This document shows positions 34,579 through 43,396 of a stretch of DNA of 64,000 nt, piece after piece; position 1 is the first letter of the stretch, and every line of letters begins with the position of its first letter. This DNA comes from Actinomycetes bacterium (GTDB lineage Bacteria > Actinomycetota > Coriobacteriia > Anaerosomatales > JAGXFU01). The stretch covers positions 90,328-154,327 of the forward strand of contig JAGXFU010000015.1 of assembly GCA_024637115.1 (NCBI GenBank). Reading direction: 5' to 3'. A program made the translations under genes and the position numbers. The notes under the pieces are model-generated. The model was not told the DNA's origin. It did not search any database and saw only the letters and a program-made list of their open reading frames with translations.

Positions 34579-36072
34579 TTACAAGTACTGCCAGACATCG
34601 TCGACACCGGCTTCTGTGGCTGAAACCGCCTCCATGATCATGCGGGCGTACTGTCCGGTAGCCGGATCGATCACTCGTAGATCCAGCACCTCGGGATCGC
34701 CATACCAACGACCCTGGGCGTCTGCGAGCACCTTGACTCGCGGATGCAACAGGTCGTCGTTGTTGACACGAAATACCACGGCGGTCGAGTCGTCATCCAG
34801 CTTGACGATCGCTCCCATGGGATAGATTCCGAGCATTGCGACCATCGCCTTGGTCAGCGAAGGGTCATAGGCTTTGCCGCGACCCTGCATGAGAACCGCA
34901 AGCGCTTTGTCAGGACGGATCTCACGTCGGAACGGGCGGCGAGTAGTCATTGCATCGTAGGCATCGCACAATGCGACGACTTTTGAGAACAGATGTTGCT
35001 CCTGCGTTTGCGCGGGGACCTGCGTTCCGTCATCCGGATAGCCTTGCAGGTCGTGACGGAGATGGTGTTCGAATGCAACGATCATGGGCATCTGATCCAC
35101 GAGCTGAATGCGCTTCAGCAAGTCAGCGCCCTCGGTCGCGTGGGACTTCACGATCTGCCACTCATCACCCGTGAGGGGGCCCTGCTTGTTGAGGATGTCT
35201 TCCGGAATTCGAACCTTGCCCAGGTCGTAGAGCAACGCTGAGAGGCCCAATGACTTGAGCGAATCGGCATCGAGCCCGAGTGCGCCACCGAGCGAGAGCG
35301 ACAGTATGCACACATTGATGGCGTGGTTGAGCGTGTAGTCATCGTGGCTCTTGATCGCGGTGAGCCCAAGCACTGCTGCCGGGTCCTGGAACAGGTTGTC
35401 CAGCATCGAGCTGACTACCTGCTGCAAGGGAGTGACCTCGAATGCTCGCCCGAGCTTGGTCTGGGTCTCCACATCCTGCATGGCGGCCACGCCTGAGTCG
35501 TAGACCTCGCGGGCACGGGCCTTGTTCTCTTTCTGCTTTGACTCTTTTTCCGGATCCTCGAGAGAGGTGGTCTCGGCGATGGTGACATGGGTGACGCCGG
35601 CCTGCTCGAGAAAGACCCGACCCGCGTCGATATCGCGAATCTTCTCCTCGGCAAGAAGGCTTACCAGAGCCTGAGCGTCCTCGCGGGCGAAGCCTTCTTT
35701 GAAGGTGAGCGCGGAGATTCCGCGCTCAAGCAGCTCCGCCGTCAGCTTTCGGTAGGTGACGCTCTCCTCGGGGAACACCTGGTTTTCAACGAAGATCGTT
35801 GCCTTGTATAGGTTGATCGTTACCTCAAGGAATCCCATCTCGCCGAGCGAACTCACGGCGGACACGAGCTCATCCATCGACTGCCCAAGGAGCGGGTGGG
35901 TCACGGGGTACAGCTGCGCATTGGTGTGCGATACGGCGAACGCGCGCACAAGTTCCTTTGCCCGGGCCAGCTTCTTGGGCGTGGCAAACGGCGCCTTTGC
36001 AGACCCCGCGGTCTGTGCGGCGATCTCCTCAGGTGTTTCGAGATCGCGGTCAAGGTCCTCGTGGTCACTCAC
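34579..36072 (-). CDS. HD-GYP-like protein with a degenerate metal site
   Basis: 497 residues. Residues 35-170 form an alpha/beta domain shared with the upstream neighbour. The HD-GYP domain covers about 215-420: H250, then LLYDLGKVRIPEDILNKQG (281-299), KSHATEGADLL (H311), HH (336-337) and LQGYP (342-346). Canonical proteins read HDIGK and DGSGYP; here the first His is Tyr282 and the second motif reads DLQGYP. The family hydrolyses cyclic-di-GMP with a two- or three-metal centre, so loss of a ligand suggests weak, altered or no activity. A C-terminal domain (430-497) follows. It starts 18 bp after the HEAT gene, with which it is surely transcribed. Confidence 0.82.
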   Translation of the reverse strand: MSDHEDLDRDLETPEEIAAQTAGSAKAPFATPKKLARAKELVRAFAVSHTNAQLYPVTHPLLGQSMDELVSAVSSLGEMGFLEVTINLYKATIFVENQVFPEESVTYRKLTAELLERGISALTFKEGFAREDAQALVSLLAEEKIRDIDAGRVFLEQAGVTHVTIAETTSLEDPEKESKQKENKARAREVYDSGVAAMQDVETQTKLGRAFEVTPLQQVVSSMLDNLFQDPAAVLGLTAIKSHDDYTLNHAINVCILSLSLGGALGLDADSLKSLGLSALLYDLGKVRIPEDILNKQGPLTGDEWQIVKSHATEGADLLKRIQLVDQMPMIVAFEHHLRHDLQGYPDDGTQVPAQTQEQHLFSKVVALCDAYDAMTTRRPFRREIRPDKALAVLMQGRGKAYDPSLTKAMVAMLGIYPMGAIVKLDDDSTAVVFRVNNDDLLHPRVKVLADAQGRWYGDPEVLDLRVIDPATGQYARMIMEAVSATEAGVDDVWQYL

Positions 36073-36090
36073 GCAGATCGACTCCCTCGT

Positions 36091-37977
36091 TTAGCGCTTC
36101 TCCATGTCCGACAGATGTTGTATCGCCCTACGGGCCAAGAATCTGAGCTCTTTGTTCTTCTGCCCGAATACGAATTTTCGTCTCGCCCACCGTCTGAGCA
36201 CCGGAAGCGCATCGGGCGAGCCGAGAGACTCCAGACTCTTGATGACTTCTTTCCTGAGCTCATGATTCCTCTCAAGGAAGTTTATATCTTCCAGGACGCG
36301 AATGAGTGCCGGAGTTGCCTCGGCGGCCTTTACGCGACCGATTTCCCGGATGACATGGCGACGAGTTTCCGGATCCCAGTGGCCGACAGCTTTTGCGAGT
36401 GCCTGTCGCGCTTCGGGCCCGGGCGTCTCTGCGAGCGCCGTGACCGCTGCGCGACGAACCTCGGCATCGAGATTATCGAGTGCCTGCGCCATGACGGGAA
36501 TCGCGCGCTTGTCGCCAATGAGGGGCAACAGGATGATGATCCCTCGAACGACCTGTGTATCATCGGTGCGCACCTTGCGGCTCGCGACCTGCAAGAGCTG
36601 CTCACTCAAGCCGCGCAACACGGGTCCGAACAGCGACCGATGGGCCTCGTCTGCGTGGAGGTAGTATCCGAGCAGTGCCTCAGCTCCGGCAGCGCCGGCG
36701 GCAATGAGGATCTCGCCCGCGATCGCGGCATCGGCATCCGAGATCGGAGCCCTGCAGACATCGGCAAGGATCTCAGGATCCTGCAACGACGTGCGCGCTT
36801 GCTCGATTGCTACAACGAGCGACGGGTCGGAGGAGAGCTCATCGAGACGCCTGAGGGCCTCACGCGCCACACGGAACGCGCCGTCTCGCGCAGCCCGAGG
36901 CAAGGCGTCGCCGATCGCTTTGACCGATTCCTCGGTCGGATTACTACGGGAGATGAGCACCGTCGTTGCAAGTGCTTTTCCCGAAGCGAGCGTGGGCGAG
37001 GCGAGCGATATCTGTCTCTCCAGGTCGCTTGTGTCTTCCGCTGCAGCGACTTCTGTGGCGATTTGGCTGGTATCAGGATTCTCGGGAACGCCGCACTCGG
37101 CCTCGGTACGAGGAGAGGGAGCCAAGAGCATCATGACCTGCTCGGCAACCTCGGGAGGCAGGTCCATCGCGTGTGCGAGCCTGCTCGGTTCGGTGCCTGC
37201 GCCCGCCGCCACGAACATGAGCAACCGGGCGAGAGCCGCAGGGTTCATTCGCGCGATCACATCGAACATCCCGCTCATTCGCTGCCCGCTCGCATCGGCG
37301 CGCATGGAGAACGCGAGTATCCGCATCCTGCTGTTCTCGTCGAGTCGCATGAGCGCCTCGGCGATTCGCTTCGCGGCGATCTCGCGGGTGGCTTCTTCAA
37401 GCCGATCGATCGCCGTGCGCATGTCGTCTCGACCCTGACCCGCCGAGGCGGTCTCATTCCACGTAGCGGCTCCCTTGAGTACCTCCCGACCAATCTCTTC
37501 GAGCGGGGCGCTTGTAAGGTCGAGTCCGAGGAGTCCCTCTTCTTCTGATTGGCGCAGCGTGACCTCGATGACGGCGATATGCGCAACGCCAGCCGCAACC
37601 AGCATCGAGCGAATGCCCTGGCGGCGGACCTCTGCCGGTTCGATATTGGTGATGGCCACGAACAGTACGGTCTCCTCGGCGGTTACTCCCGGAGCGATCA
37701 CGAGCTGACCGACCTGCATTGCGTGCAGCGACTCGGCAAAGGCGGTCACTTGGTTCTGCCCGGCGGCGATCACCTGGTCGCCCACACGAAAGTTGTGTGG
37801 GTCGAGCACATAGCGAAGCGTCCCGACCGACGCGGTCACCTCGGCAGCCCGGGAAACGAACTTCTCGATGGCCTGGGCCGGAAGGTCGCTTGAGGCAGGG
37901 TAGAGACGCGCTGCGTTTGCCGCTCCGGTGAGTAGCCGGACGATCTCTTCGGCGAGAGGGTGACCCTCGTTTTCCAC
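36091..37977 (-). CDS. HEAT-repeat protein with a domain shared with the adjacent HD-GYP protein
   Basis: 628 residues from the GTG at 37977, chosen for AAGGAGG immediately upstream. Residues 8-140 have the same pattern as residues 38-165 of the HD-GYP protein: LxxxAxNAxLYPxSHxL, a central ExTxxxxxFxxxxQV core and ending VAHIAVIEVTLRQ/VTHVTIAETTS. A helical middle of unknown kind follows, then HEAT/PBS repeats from about 470 (VMAQALDNLDAEVRRAAVTAL, ARQALAKAVGHWDPETRRHV, and two more). HEAT repeats usually make binding surfaces. It is first in a two-gene operon. No enzyme motif was seen. Confidence 0.75.
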   Translation of the reverse strand: MENEGHPLAEEIVRLLTGAANAARLYPASSDLPAQAIEKFVSRAAEVTASVGTLRYVLDPHNFRVGDQVIAAGQNQVTAFAESLHAMQVGQLVIAPGVTAEETVLFVAITNIEPAEVRRQGIRSMLVAAGVAHIAVIEVTLRQSEEEGLLGLDLTSAPLEEIGREVLKGAATWNETASAGQGRDDMRTAIDRLEEATREIAAKRIAEALMRLDENSRMRILAFSMRADASGQRMSGMFDVIARMNPAALARLLMFVAAGAGTEPSRLAHAMDLPPEVAEQVMMLLAPSPRTEAECGVPENPDTSQIATEVAAAEDTSDLERQISLASPTLASGKALATTVLISRSNPTEESVKAIGDALPRAARDGAFRVAREALRRLDELSSDPSLVVAIEQARTSLQDPEILADVCRAPISDADAAIAGEILIAAGAAGAEALLGYYLHADEAHRSLFGPVLRGLSEQLLQVASRKVRTDDTQVVRGIIILLPLIGDKRAIPVMAQALDNLDAEVRRAAVTALAETPGPEARQALAKAVGHWDPETRRHVIREIGRVKAAEATPALIRVLEDINFLERNHELRKEVIKSLESLGSPDALPVLRRWARRKFVFGQKNKELRFLARRAIQHLSDMEKR

Positions 37978-38195
37978 GCGTCCCTCCTTCCAAGTGCTCG
38001 ATGCTACTACTGATGTTACCCGTAGGTCTTTCACATAGTATCGGCTCCGGGCCGGTGAAGTTGCGTGATGGGGCGCACGAGCCACAATATCTTTGCCCGG
38101 AGAATAGGGGTGAGGGTCTGCGGGAAAGAGCCGATACATACAACAGCGGCGTTTTCGAGCCGCTGCCTGACCCTGCCCGCCAAGGAGCGGCACGC

Positions 38196-38690
38196 GTGGC
38201 ACTTAGATCGGACTCATACTATCGAGGCCTGGCCGAGAAGGCGTTGGCGGAGCTTGGCCAGATTGAACCACCGGTTCCCATCGAGCGCCTTGCCGAGCAT
38301 TTTGCGATTCCCGTGCGCCAGGTGCAGATGCCGCTGTTCTTTTACGGCGCAACCATCAACGAGGATGGCATGCCGGTGATCGTTCTGAACTCGGCCAAGG
38401 ACGAGTATGTTCGTCGCTCCACGCTCGCGCATCTTCTCGGACACGTGCTGATTCTGCTGGCAGACTCCGAGTATCGCTATCCCCGCCACCACCAATTGGA
38501 GCACCCTGAGGCAGATCTCGTTGCCGAGGAACTCATGGCTCCGGCGGCGCTTGTACACGATCAGGCGCAGAAATGGTTCAATGACCATCGCTATCTCGCC
38601 AGGCTCTTTGGCATCACCGAGGAAGAAATGCTCGAAAGAATGCGCGATTTGGGCATCATCAAGTCGCGGGGAATCATGTGGGACTACTGA
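38196..38690 (+). CDS. ImmA/IrrE-like protein lacking the catalytic glutamate
   Basis: 164 residues from the GTG at 38196 (AAGGAG at eight bases). The layout is that of ImmA/IrrE proteases: VPIERLAEHFAIPVRQ, INEDGMPVIVLNSAKDEYVRRSTLAHLLGH, DLVAEELMAPAALV, and a final helix. The zinc motif HELGH appears as HLLGH (H79-H83), so both His and the distal Glu (111 or 112) remain but the catalytic base is Leu. It may bind zinc without cleaving, or have lost metal. ImmA-type proteins usually cleave repressors near an Xre regulator; none is adjacent. Confidence 0.72.
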   Translation: MALRSDSYYRGLAEKALAELGQIEPPVPIERLAEHFAIPVRQVQMPLFFYGATINEDGMPVIVLNSAKDEYVRRSTLAHLLGHVLILLADSEYRYPRHHQLEHPEADLVAEELMAPAALVHDQAQKWFNDHRYLARLFGITEEEMLERMRDLGIIKSRGIMWDY

Positions 38691-38759
38691 TATCATCGGG
38701 GGGCGGCGCGCGGTATATCTGAAGATCGCAGCGCCCACCCGAATTCCTAGGGAGGTCAT

Positions 38760-39734
38760 ATGCGCACGTCGTACGCGGTTGGCGTCGATGTTGGTGGAAC
38801 ACGCATTGCGGTCGGACTTGTGGAGCGCAAAGGAAGAATCGTGAAGGACGCCAAGGTGCTCACGCCCAAGGGCGGTCCTTTTGCTGTGGTCGATGCGATC
38901 ATCGCTCTCATCGAAGAGGCGGCCGCTGGCGTGCATCCGAGCGAACTCGCCGGCGTGGGTATCGGCCTGCCTGCGCAGATCGACTTCCTCAGGCAATCCA
39001 TCGAGTTCTGCACCAACCTGCCGCTTGCAGGCGTTGATGTGCGCGCACTCGTCATGTCTCGTCTCAAGCACCAGGTGACTATCGACAACGACGGCAACCT
39101 CGCCGCCCTTGGCGAGTCACGCTACGGCGCTGCTCAGGGCATTCACGACTTCCTGATGATCACCCTCGGCACCGGCGTTGGTGGCGGGATGTTCTTTGAT
39201 GGCCAGCCCTATCGAGGCTCGCGCGGTCTTGGTGGGGAAGTCGGACACATGGTTATCCAGCTCGACGGGCCTCCATGCCCCTGTGGTGGTACCGGTCATA
39301 TCGAGTCCTACCTTGGCAGGCCCGCGATTGCGGTACGGGGCAAAGAGGTCGGCGCGACATATCGGGGCAAGGCGATTCTCGACCAGGCGGGTGGGGACGT
39401 TGACACGATCACTGCCGAAGACGTCATCAAGGCCGCCCAGGCAGGCGATGAGTCGGCAACTGAGATTCTCATGAGCGCCGGTGTTGTGCTTGGCAGGGCG
39501 CTCGTGGGCTTTGTGAACCTCCTCAACCCGCAGATGATCGTTGTCGGCGGAGGCGTGGGCGAGGCTGCACCGTTTATGGTGGAGCGAGCATCTGAGATAG
39601 TTGCCGAGGAAGCCCTTGCCGGTCGCCGCGATGTGAAGTTCGTGCAGGCTGAGCTCGGCAATGATGCGGGGATCTTGGGCGCGGCAGCGCTCGCATTTGA
39701 TGACTATGAGGCTCGCGAAGGGCTACACCGCTAG
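38760..39734 (+). CDS. ROK-family sugar kinase (probable glucokinase)
   Basis: 324 residues. N-terminal ATP motif VGVDVGGTRIAVGLV, then DNDGNLAALGE with the catalytic Asp, GTGVGGGMFFDG, and the ROK zinc site GEVGHMVIQLDG followed by CPCGGTGHIE, in which the usual second cysteine pair reads GH in place of GC. The fold and length fit bacterial glucokinases such as PpgK/GlcK; phosphorylation of glucose with ATP or polyphosphate is likely. AGGGAGG precedes the ATG. Confidence 0.85.
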   Translation: MRTSYAVGVDVGGTRIAVGLVERKGRIVKDAKVLTPKGGPFAVVDAIIALIEEAAAGVHPSELAGVGIGLPAQIDFLRQSIEFCTNLPLAGVDVRALVMSRLKHQVTIDNDGNLAALGESRYGAAQGIHDFLMITLGTGVGGGMFFDGQPYRGSRGLGGEVGHMVIQLDGPPCPCGGTGHIESYLGRPAIAVRGKEVGATYRGKAILDQAGGDVDTITAEDVIKAAQAGDESATEILMSAGVVLGRALVGFVNLLNPQMIVVGGGVGEAAPFMVERASEIVAEEALAGRRDVKFVQAELGNDAGILGAAALAFDDYEAREGLHR

Positions 39735-39779
39735 AACACCAGCGTTCTTCGAGACGCGCGAACATGAGGGGGAGAGACT

Positions 39780-41279
39780 GTGTCCGACGAGTTGATCGAC
39801 AGTCACGATGATCGGGTCAGAGTGCTCCGTGAGAAGGCTGCACGCGAGGGCATCTACGTGCCGGAGGATGTTCTTGACTACGTGGCGGACAAGTATGGCC
39901 TGCCTCAGACACTCAAGGGCGGTCTCGTGCAGGTCATGGCACTTGCGGGGCATCGCGGTGTGTCGATCGACCTTGAGCTGGCGCGCAAAGCGCTCGGCGA
40001 TACCGCCCCTGTCGAGCCCGTGCCCGAGCCCGTTCCCGAGCCGGCGCCCGAGCCCGAGCCGAGCCCTGAGCCCGAGCCGATACGGCAGCCGGACCAGTCA
40101 TCTCAGACGGGGCAGTCCATGCTCGACCTGAGCAGCGGTTTTGGCGTACCTGAGCCAGCACCCCCGGCACCTACCGCCCGCGTCTTCTTCACGCCGATGC
40201 GTACTACCGGAAAGAAGTCGCTGGTTGCCCGCGCCGGTCGTCTGCTTGAGCGCGCGGGATTGGCCGATGCTGTTGAGGATGGCGATCTCGTTGCGGTCAA
40301 GCTGCACTTTGGCGAACAAGGCAACACGGGCTTCGTCCAGCCGATCTTCCTCCGCGAGGTAGTTGCCCGCGTGAAGGAGGCCGGCGGCAAGCCGTTCCTT
40401 ACGGATTCGAACACGCTCTACCGCGGTCAGCGTTTCAATGCCGTCGACCACATCACGTGTGCGCTGCACAATGGATTCTCCTACGCGACGGTCGAAGCCC
40501 CGATCATCATCGCTGATGGCTTGGATGGACGCGAAGCGGTTGATGTACCGATCACCGGGGGCACTCATTTTGAGAGCGTACGCATCGGCTCGGCTGCAGT
40601 GCACGCCGACGCCATGGTCGTGGTGACCCATGTGAAAGGCCATGAGGCGACCGGTTTCGGGGGTGCGCTCAAGAACGTTGGCATGGGACTGGGATGTCGC
40701 AGTGCCAAACAACGCATGCACTCGGACTTCACACCTGAACCCGACGCCGAGAAGTGCACCGCGTGCAACAGGTGCGTTCAGTGGTGCCCGGTCAACGCGA
40801 TCACCATCGGTCCGGACCGTGTCGCAGTCGTTGACTACGAACTCTGCTATGGATGTGGCGAGTGTGTCGCGGCATGTCCCTTTGGCGCGATAGCCATCCA
40901 GTGGAAGACCACGCCCGACGCCATCCAGGAAAAGATCGTCGAGCACGTTGCAGGCGCGGTAGCAGGCAAAGAGGGCAAGGTCGTCTATCTCTCCTTTGTG
41001 ACCGACATCTCGCCTGACTGCGATTGCTGGCATTTCAGCGATGCGAGCGTGGTCCCGGATATCGGCATTCTGGCCTCGACCGATCCCATAGCGATAGACC
41101 AGGCTGCCTATGATCTTGTGGTCCGGGCCACCGGCCTGCCCGGTTCCCGCGGCGAAGGCATGGGTCCCGGCACTGACAAGTTCCGAGAGATCACCGGTAT
41201 CGATGGAAGCGCCGCTATCGGCTACGGGGAGCGACTTGGCCTCGGCTCGCGCACCTATGAACTCATCACCGTAGACTGA
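39780..41279 (+). CDS. DUF362 iron-sulfur protein with an N-terminal DnaA-lid-like domain
   Basis: 499 residues from a GTG with GGGGGAG upstream. Residues 11-73 (RVRVLREKAAREGIYVPEDVLDY... ending VSIDLELARKALG) resemble the four-helix lid of the AAA+ domain of DnaA, without Walker motifs. A Pro-Glu repeat linker (78-108) leads to a DUF362 domain (134-315, AVKLHFGEQGN, TDSNTLYRGQR, HVKGHEATGFGG) and two [4Fe-4S] motifs (CTACNRCVQWCP at 326-337 and CYGCGECVAACP at 356-367). DUF362 proteins are thought to bind iron-sulfur clusters in electron transfer. The lid-like head is not part of the usual family. Confidence 0.8.
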   Translation: MSDELIDSHDDRVRVLREKAAREGIYVPEDVLDYVADKYGLPQTLKGGLVQVMALAGHRGVSIDLELARKALGDTAPVEPVPEPVPEPAPEPEPSPEPEPIRQPDQSSQTGQSMLDLSSGFGVPEPAPPAPTARVFFTPMRTTGKKSLVARAGRLLERAGLADAVEDGDLVAVKLHFGEQGNTGFVQPIFLREVVARVKEAGGKPFLTDSNTLYRGQRFNAVDHITCALHNGFSYATVEAPIIIADGLDGREAVDVPITGGTHFESVRIGSAAVHADAMVVVTHVKGHEATGFGGALKNVGMGLGCRSAKQRMHSDFTPEPDAEKCTACNRCVQWCPVNAITIGPDRVAVVDYELCYGCGECVAACPFGAIAIQWKTTPDAIQEKIVEHVAGAVAGKEGKVVYLSFVTDISPDCDCWHFSDASVVPDIGILASTDPIAIDQAAYDLVVRATGLPGSRGEGMGPGTDKFREITGIDGSAAIGYGERLGLGSRTYELITVD

Positions 41280-41299
41280 TCATCCGAAGGGACCCGTGA

Positions 41300-42316
41300 A
41301 TGCGCTACGGAGTTGTACTGAGCGAGTCGTGGAAGGCACTGTGGCGTTCGTGGGCGCTGTGGGGATTCCTCGCCGTCTATATCGCCGTGTCCGGCGTGGT
41401 CGCTCTTGTGGCGGGCGGAGCGATAACGGCCCTGTTTCTAACCGCCCTTGAGGGCTCCATGCCGGATATCGGCATGGTTGCACTGGTCTCAGCGCTCGCT
41501 GCGATAGGTGGTTTGGCGCTGCTTCCCGTGTACTGGTTCTTTCATGGTGGTGCGATCCATCTCTCCAATGAGGCGCTCGAAGGTCGTCCCGTCCGTTTTT
41601 CCGACGGCATAGCTGCCGGACGCAGGAACCTTGGGGCGCTCGCCGGCTTTGAGACGCTCTTCTACGGAGTGATGCTTGGCATAGGGCTGGTTGTCGGGCT
41701 CCTGACCGCGCTTGTGTTCGGTGTAGTCATCGCCGGCACCATGAATGCGGGGGATTCCGCGATCGGCGCCGGGATCATCATGTTGATGTGTCTGTATGTC
41801 GTGCTCTTTGCAGCGGGCACGGTCGCAATGCTGTTCACGCAGGCATTCGAGGCGATAGGTGCTCGGGCGGCGATTCTGTCGGGACGGGGAGGGCGCGAAG
41901 CGTTCTCCGATGCATGGACCGCTCTGCGCGGCTCATTCAAGCAGGTCGTCGTGATGGGTCTGATCATCATCGGCGTGACCTGGGCCTACTCGACGGTGAT
42001 GGGCTTCGTGCTCGTTCCGCTGCAGTTTCTTTTCTACCCGCAGATGATGACGATGGACGAGACGACATTCGATGCAGCACAGTTCTTTACGCTGTTCGGC
42101 ACCTTCTACATTGTGTATGGGTTGGCGTCGCTGCTCATCACATTTCCGCTGTCGGTCTATCTGTATCACGCGTGGACCGCGTTCTATCGCCAGCTTGTAG
42201 GTATCGCACCGGAGGAAGCGCCGGTTCCACTCGTGGCATCTCCCGGCGAGATTCCGCCGCCACCCGTGCCTCCACCCCCGCCCCCGGGCTCGTCCGATTC
42301 GCCGCTGCAGGGGTAG
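41300..42316 (+). CDS. Multi-pass membrane protein with a polyproline C-terminal tail (first of a pair)
   Basis: 338 residues with about six helices and a conserved hydrophilic segment (RVRFSDGIAAGRRNLG, GAIHLSNEALEGRP). The last 30 residues are mostly proline (IPPPPVPPPPPPG). AAGGGA precedes the ATG, 20 bp after the DUF362 gene. Its neighbour at 42358 has the same design, so the two are likely paralogues forming a hetero-oligomer. I do not recognise the family; the inward tail could recruit SH3-, WW- or EVH1-like partners, which bacteria rarely have. Confidence 0.65.
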   Translation: MRYGVVLSESWKALWRSWALWGFLAVYIAVSGVVALVAGGAITALFLTALEGSMPDIGMVALVSALAAIGGLALLPVYWFFHGGAIHLSNEALEGRPVRFSDGIAAGRRNLGALAGFETLFYGVMLGIGLVVGLLTALVFGVVIAGTMNAGDSAIGAGIIMLMCLYVVLFAAGTVAMLFTQAFEAIGARAAILSGRGGREAFSDAWTALRGSFKQVVVMGLIIIGVTWAYSTVMGFVLVPLQFLFYPQMMTMDETTFDAAQFFTLFGTFYIVYGLASLLITFPLSVYLYHAWTAFYRQLVGIAPEEAPVPLVASPGEIPPPPVPPPPPPGSSDSPLQG

Positions 42317-42357
42317 ACTGAAACGGAACGTGATCGCGATCTGTGGGGGGACGTGTA

Positions 42358-43392
42358 ATGGACTACGGTGGCATTGTTAAGCGCGCGTGGAGCATCACCT
42401 GGCGCTACAAGATCCTATGGCTCTTTGGTCTGTTCGCGGGCTCAGGTATCTCAAGCAGCAACGGCTCCGGTGGCGGAAGCGGCACGAACTATTCCACCGA
42501 CTACGGTGACTTGCAGAATCTGGGAGTATCCACGTCGGGTCAGGATTTCCTGAGTTGGCTCGAAGCCAATCTCGTGCTGATCATCGTGCTTGCGCTCTTC
42601 ATCATGTGTATCGTCATCGCGCTGTGGATAATCTCGATCGCCGCGCGCGGAGGACTCATTCATCTGGTCAACGAAGCTGCCGAGGAACGCCCTGTTCGGG
42701 CCGGAGCCGGCTGGGCTGTCGGCTTTCAGTACTGGGGACGACTGTTCCTTGTCCGCTTCCTGCTCTACCTTCCGCTCGCTGTCGTTGTGATCGCAGGGCT
42801 TGCCATCGCGATCGTCCCGCTCGCGATGACCACATCATCCGGCTCGGATGCGAGCGCCGGGGGGATCCTTGGCGTGTGCGGTGGGCTTGCGCTCCTCTTC
42901 TTCGCCATCCTGATTCTCGGCTTTGTCGTGGGGCTGATAGATGAATTCGCAGAGCGACACGTCGTTCTGAGCGATATGACGGCGATCGAAGGAATCAAAG
43001 CGGGGTGGACGAACCTCAAGACACGCTTCAAGGATTCGCTGTTCATGTGGCTGATCCAGCTGGGCTTTGGTTTTGGTTTCAGCATCACGGTTGTCGTGCT
43101 CGTCGTGATTCTTGCGATTCCGGCGGTAGTGGTCGGAGTAGCCGCCGGTGTCTTTGGCGGCATATTCGTTGGGTTCCTGGCGTTTCTGGTCCTGTTGGTC
43201 CCGATTGCCGCGTTCTCGACATTCTCGTCAGCCATGTGGACGATCTTCTGGCGCCGCCTGACGGGCCGTGAGCTCATCGAAGCCCCTGCACCCCACTACG
43301 ATCCCTCTGCCGCGATTCCGGCTCCACCTGCGGGGTTCAGCGACTCACCGGCTCCGCCGCCGCCGGCCCCTCCGCTGCCTCCGCAGGCCTGA
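42358..43392 (+). CDS. Multi-pass membrane protein with a polyproline C-terminal tail (second of a pair)
   Basis: 344 residues from the ATG at 42358 (GGGGGGAC upstream). Opening helix GIVKRAWSITWRYKILWLFG, then a Ser/Gly-rich loop (SSSNGSGGGSGTNY), five more helices, the same AARGGLIHLVNEAAEERPVRAGAGWAVG segment that matches AIHLSNEALEGRPVRFSDGIAAG of the first gene, and a Pro-rich tail. Both begin with the pattern xYxxVL/GIVxxSWxxxWR. Function unknown. Confidence 0.65.
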   Translation: MDYGGIVKRAWSITWRYKILWLFGLFAGSGISSSNGSGGGSGTNYSTDYGDLQNLGVSTSGQDFLSWLEANLVLIIVLALFIMCIVIALWIISIAARGGLIHLVNEAAEERPVRAGAGWAVGFQYWGRLFLVRFLLYLPLAVVVIAGLAIAIVPLAMTTSSGSDASAGGILGVCGGLALLFFAILILGFVVGLIDEFAERHVVLSDMTAIEGIKAGWTNLKTRFKDSLFMWLIQLGFGFGFSITVVVLVVILAIPAVVVGVAAGVFGGIFVGFLAFLVLLVPIAAFSTFSSAMWTIFWRRLTGRELIEAPAPHYDPSAAIPAPPAGFSDSPAPPPPAPPLPPQA

Positions 43393-43396
43393 CCGC

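Noticed and set aside
35896..37548. A 550-codon open frame on the plus strand antisense to the HEAT-repeat gene
   Set aside because: It lies opposite a well-supported gene with a good ribosome-binding site and repeat structure. The high GC of the codons explains a long antisense frame. Its composition (Arg/His/Cys rich) is not protein-like.
40010..40090. Short tandem GAGCCC-type repeat in the DUF362 gene, suggestive of a repeat array
   Set aside because: It is in frame and encodes the Pro-Glu linker between two domains. It is not a CRISPR or a separate DNA element.
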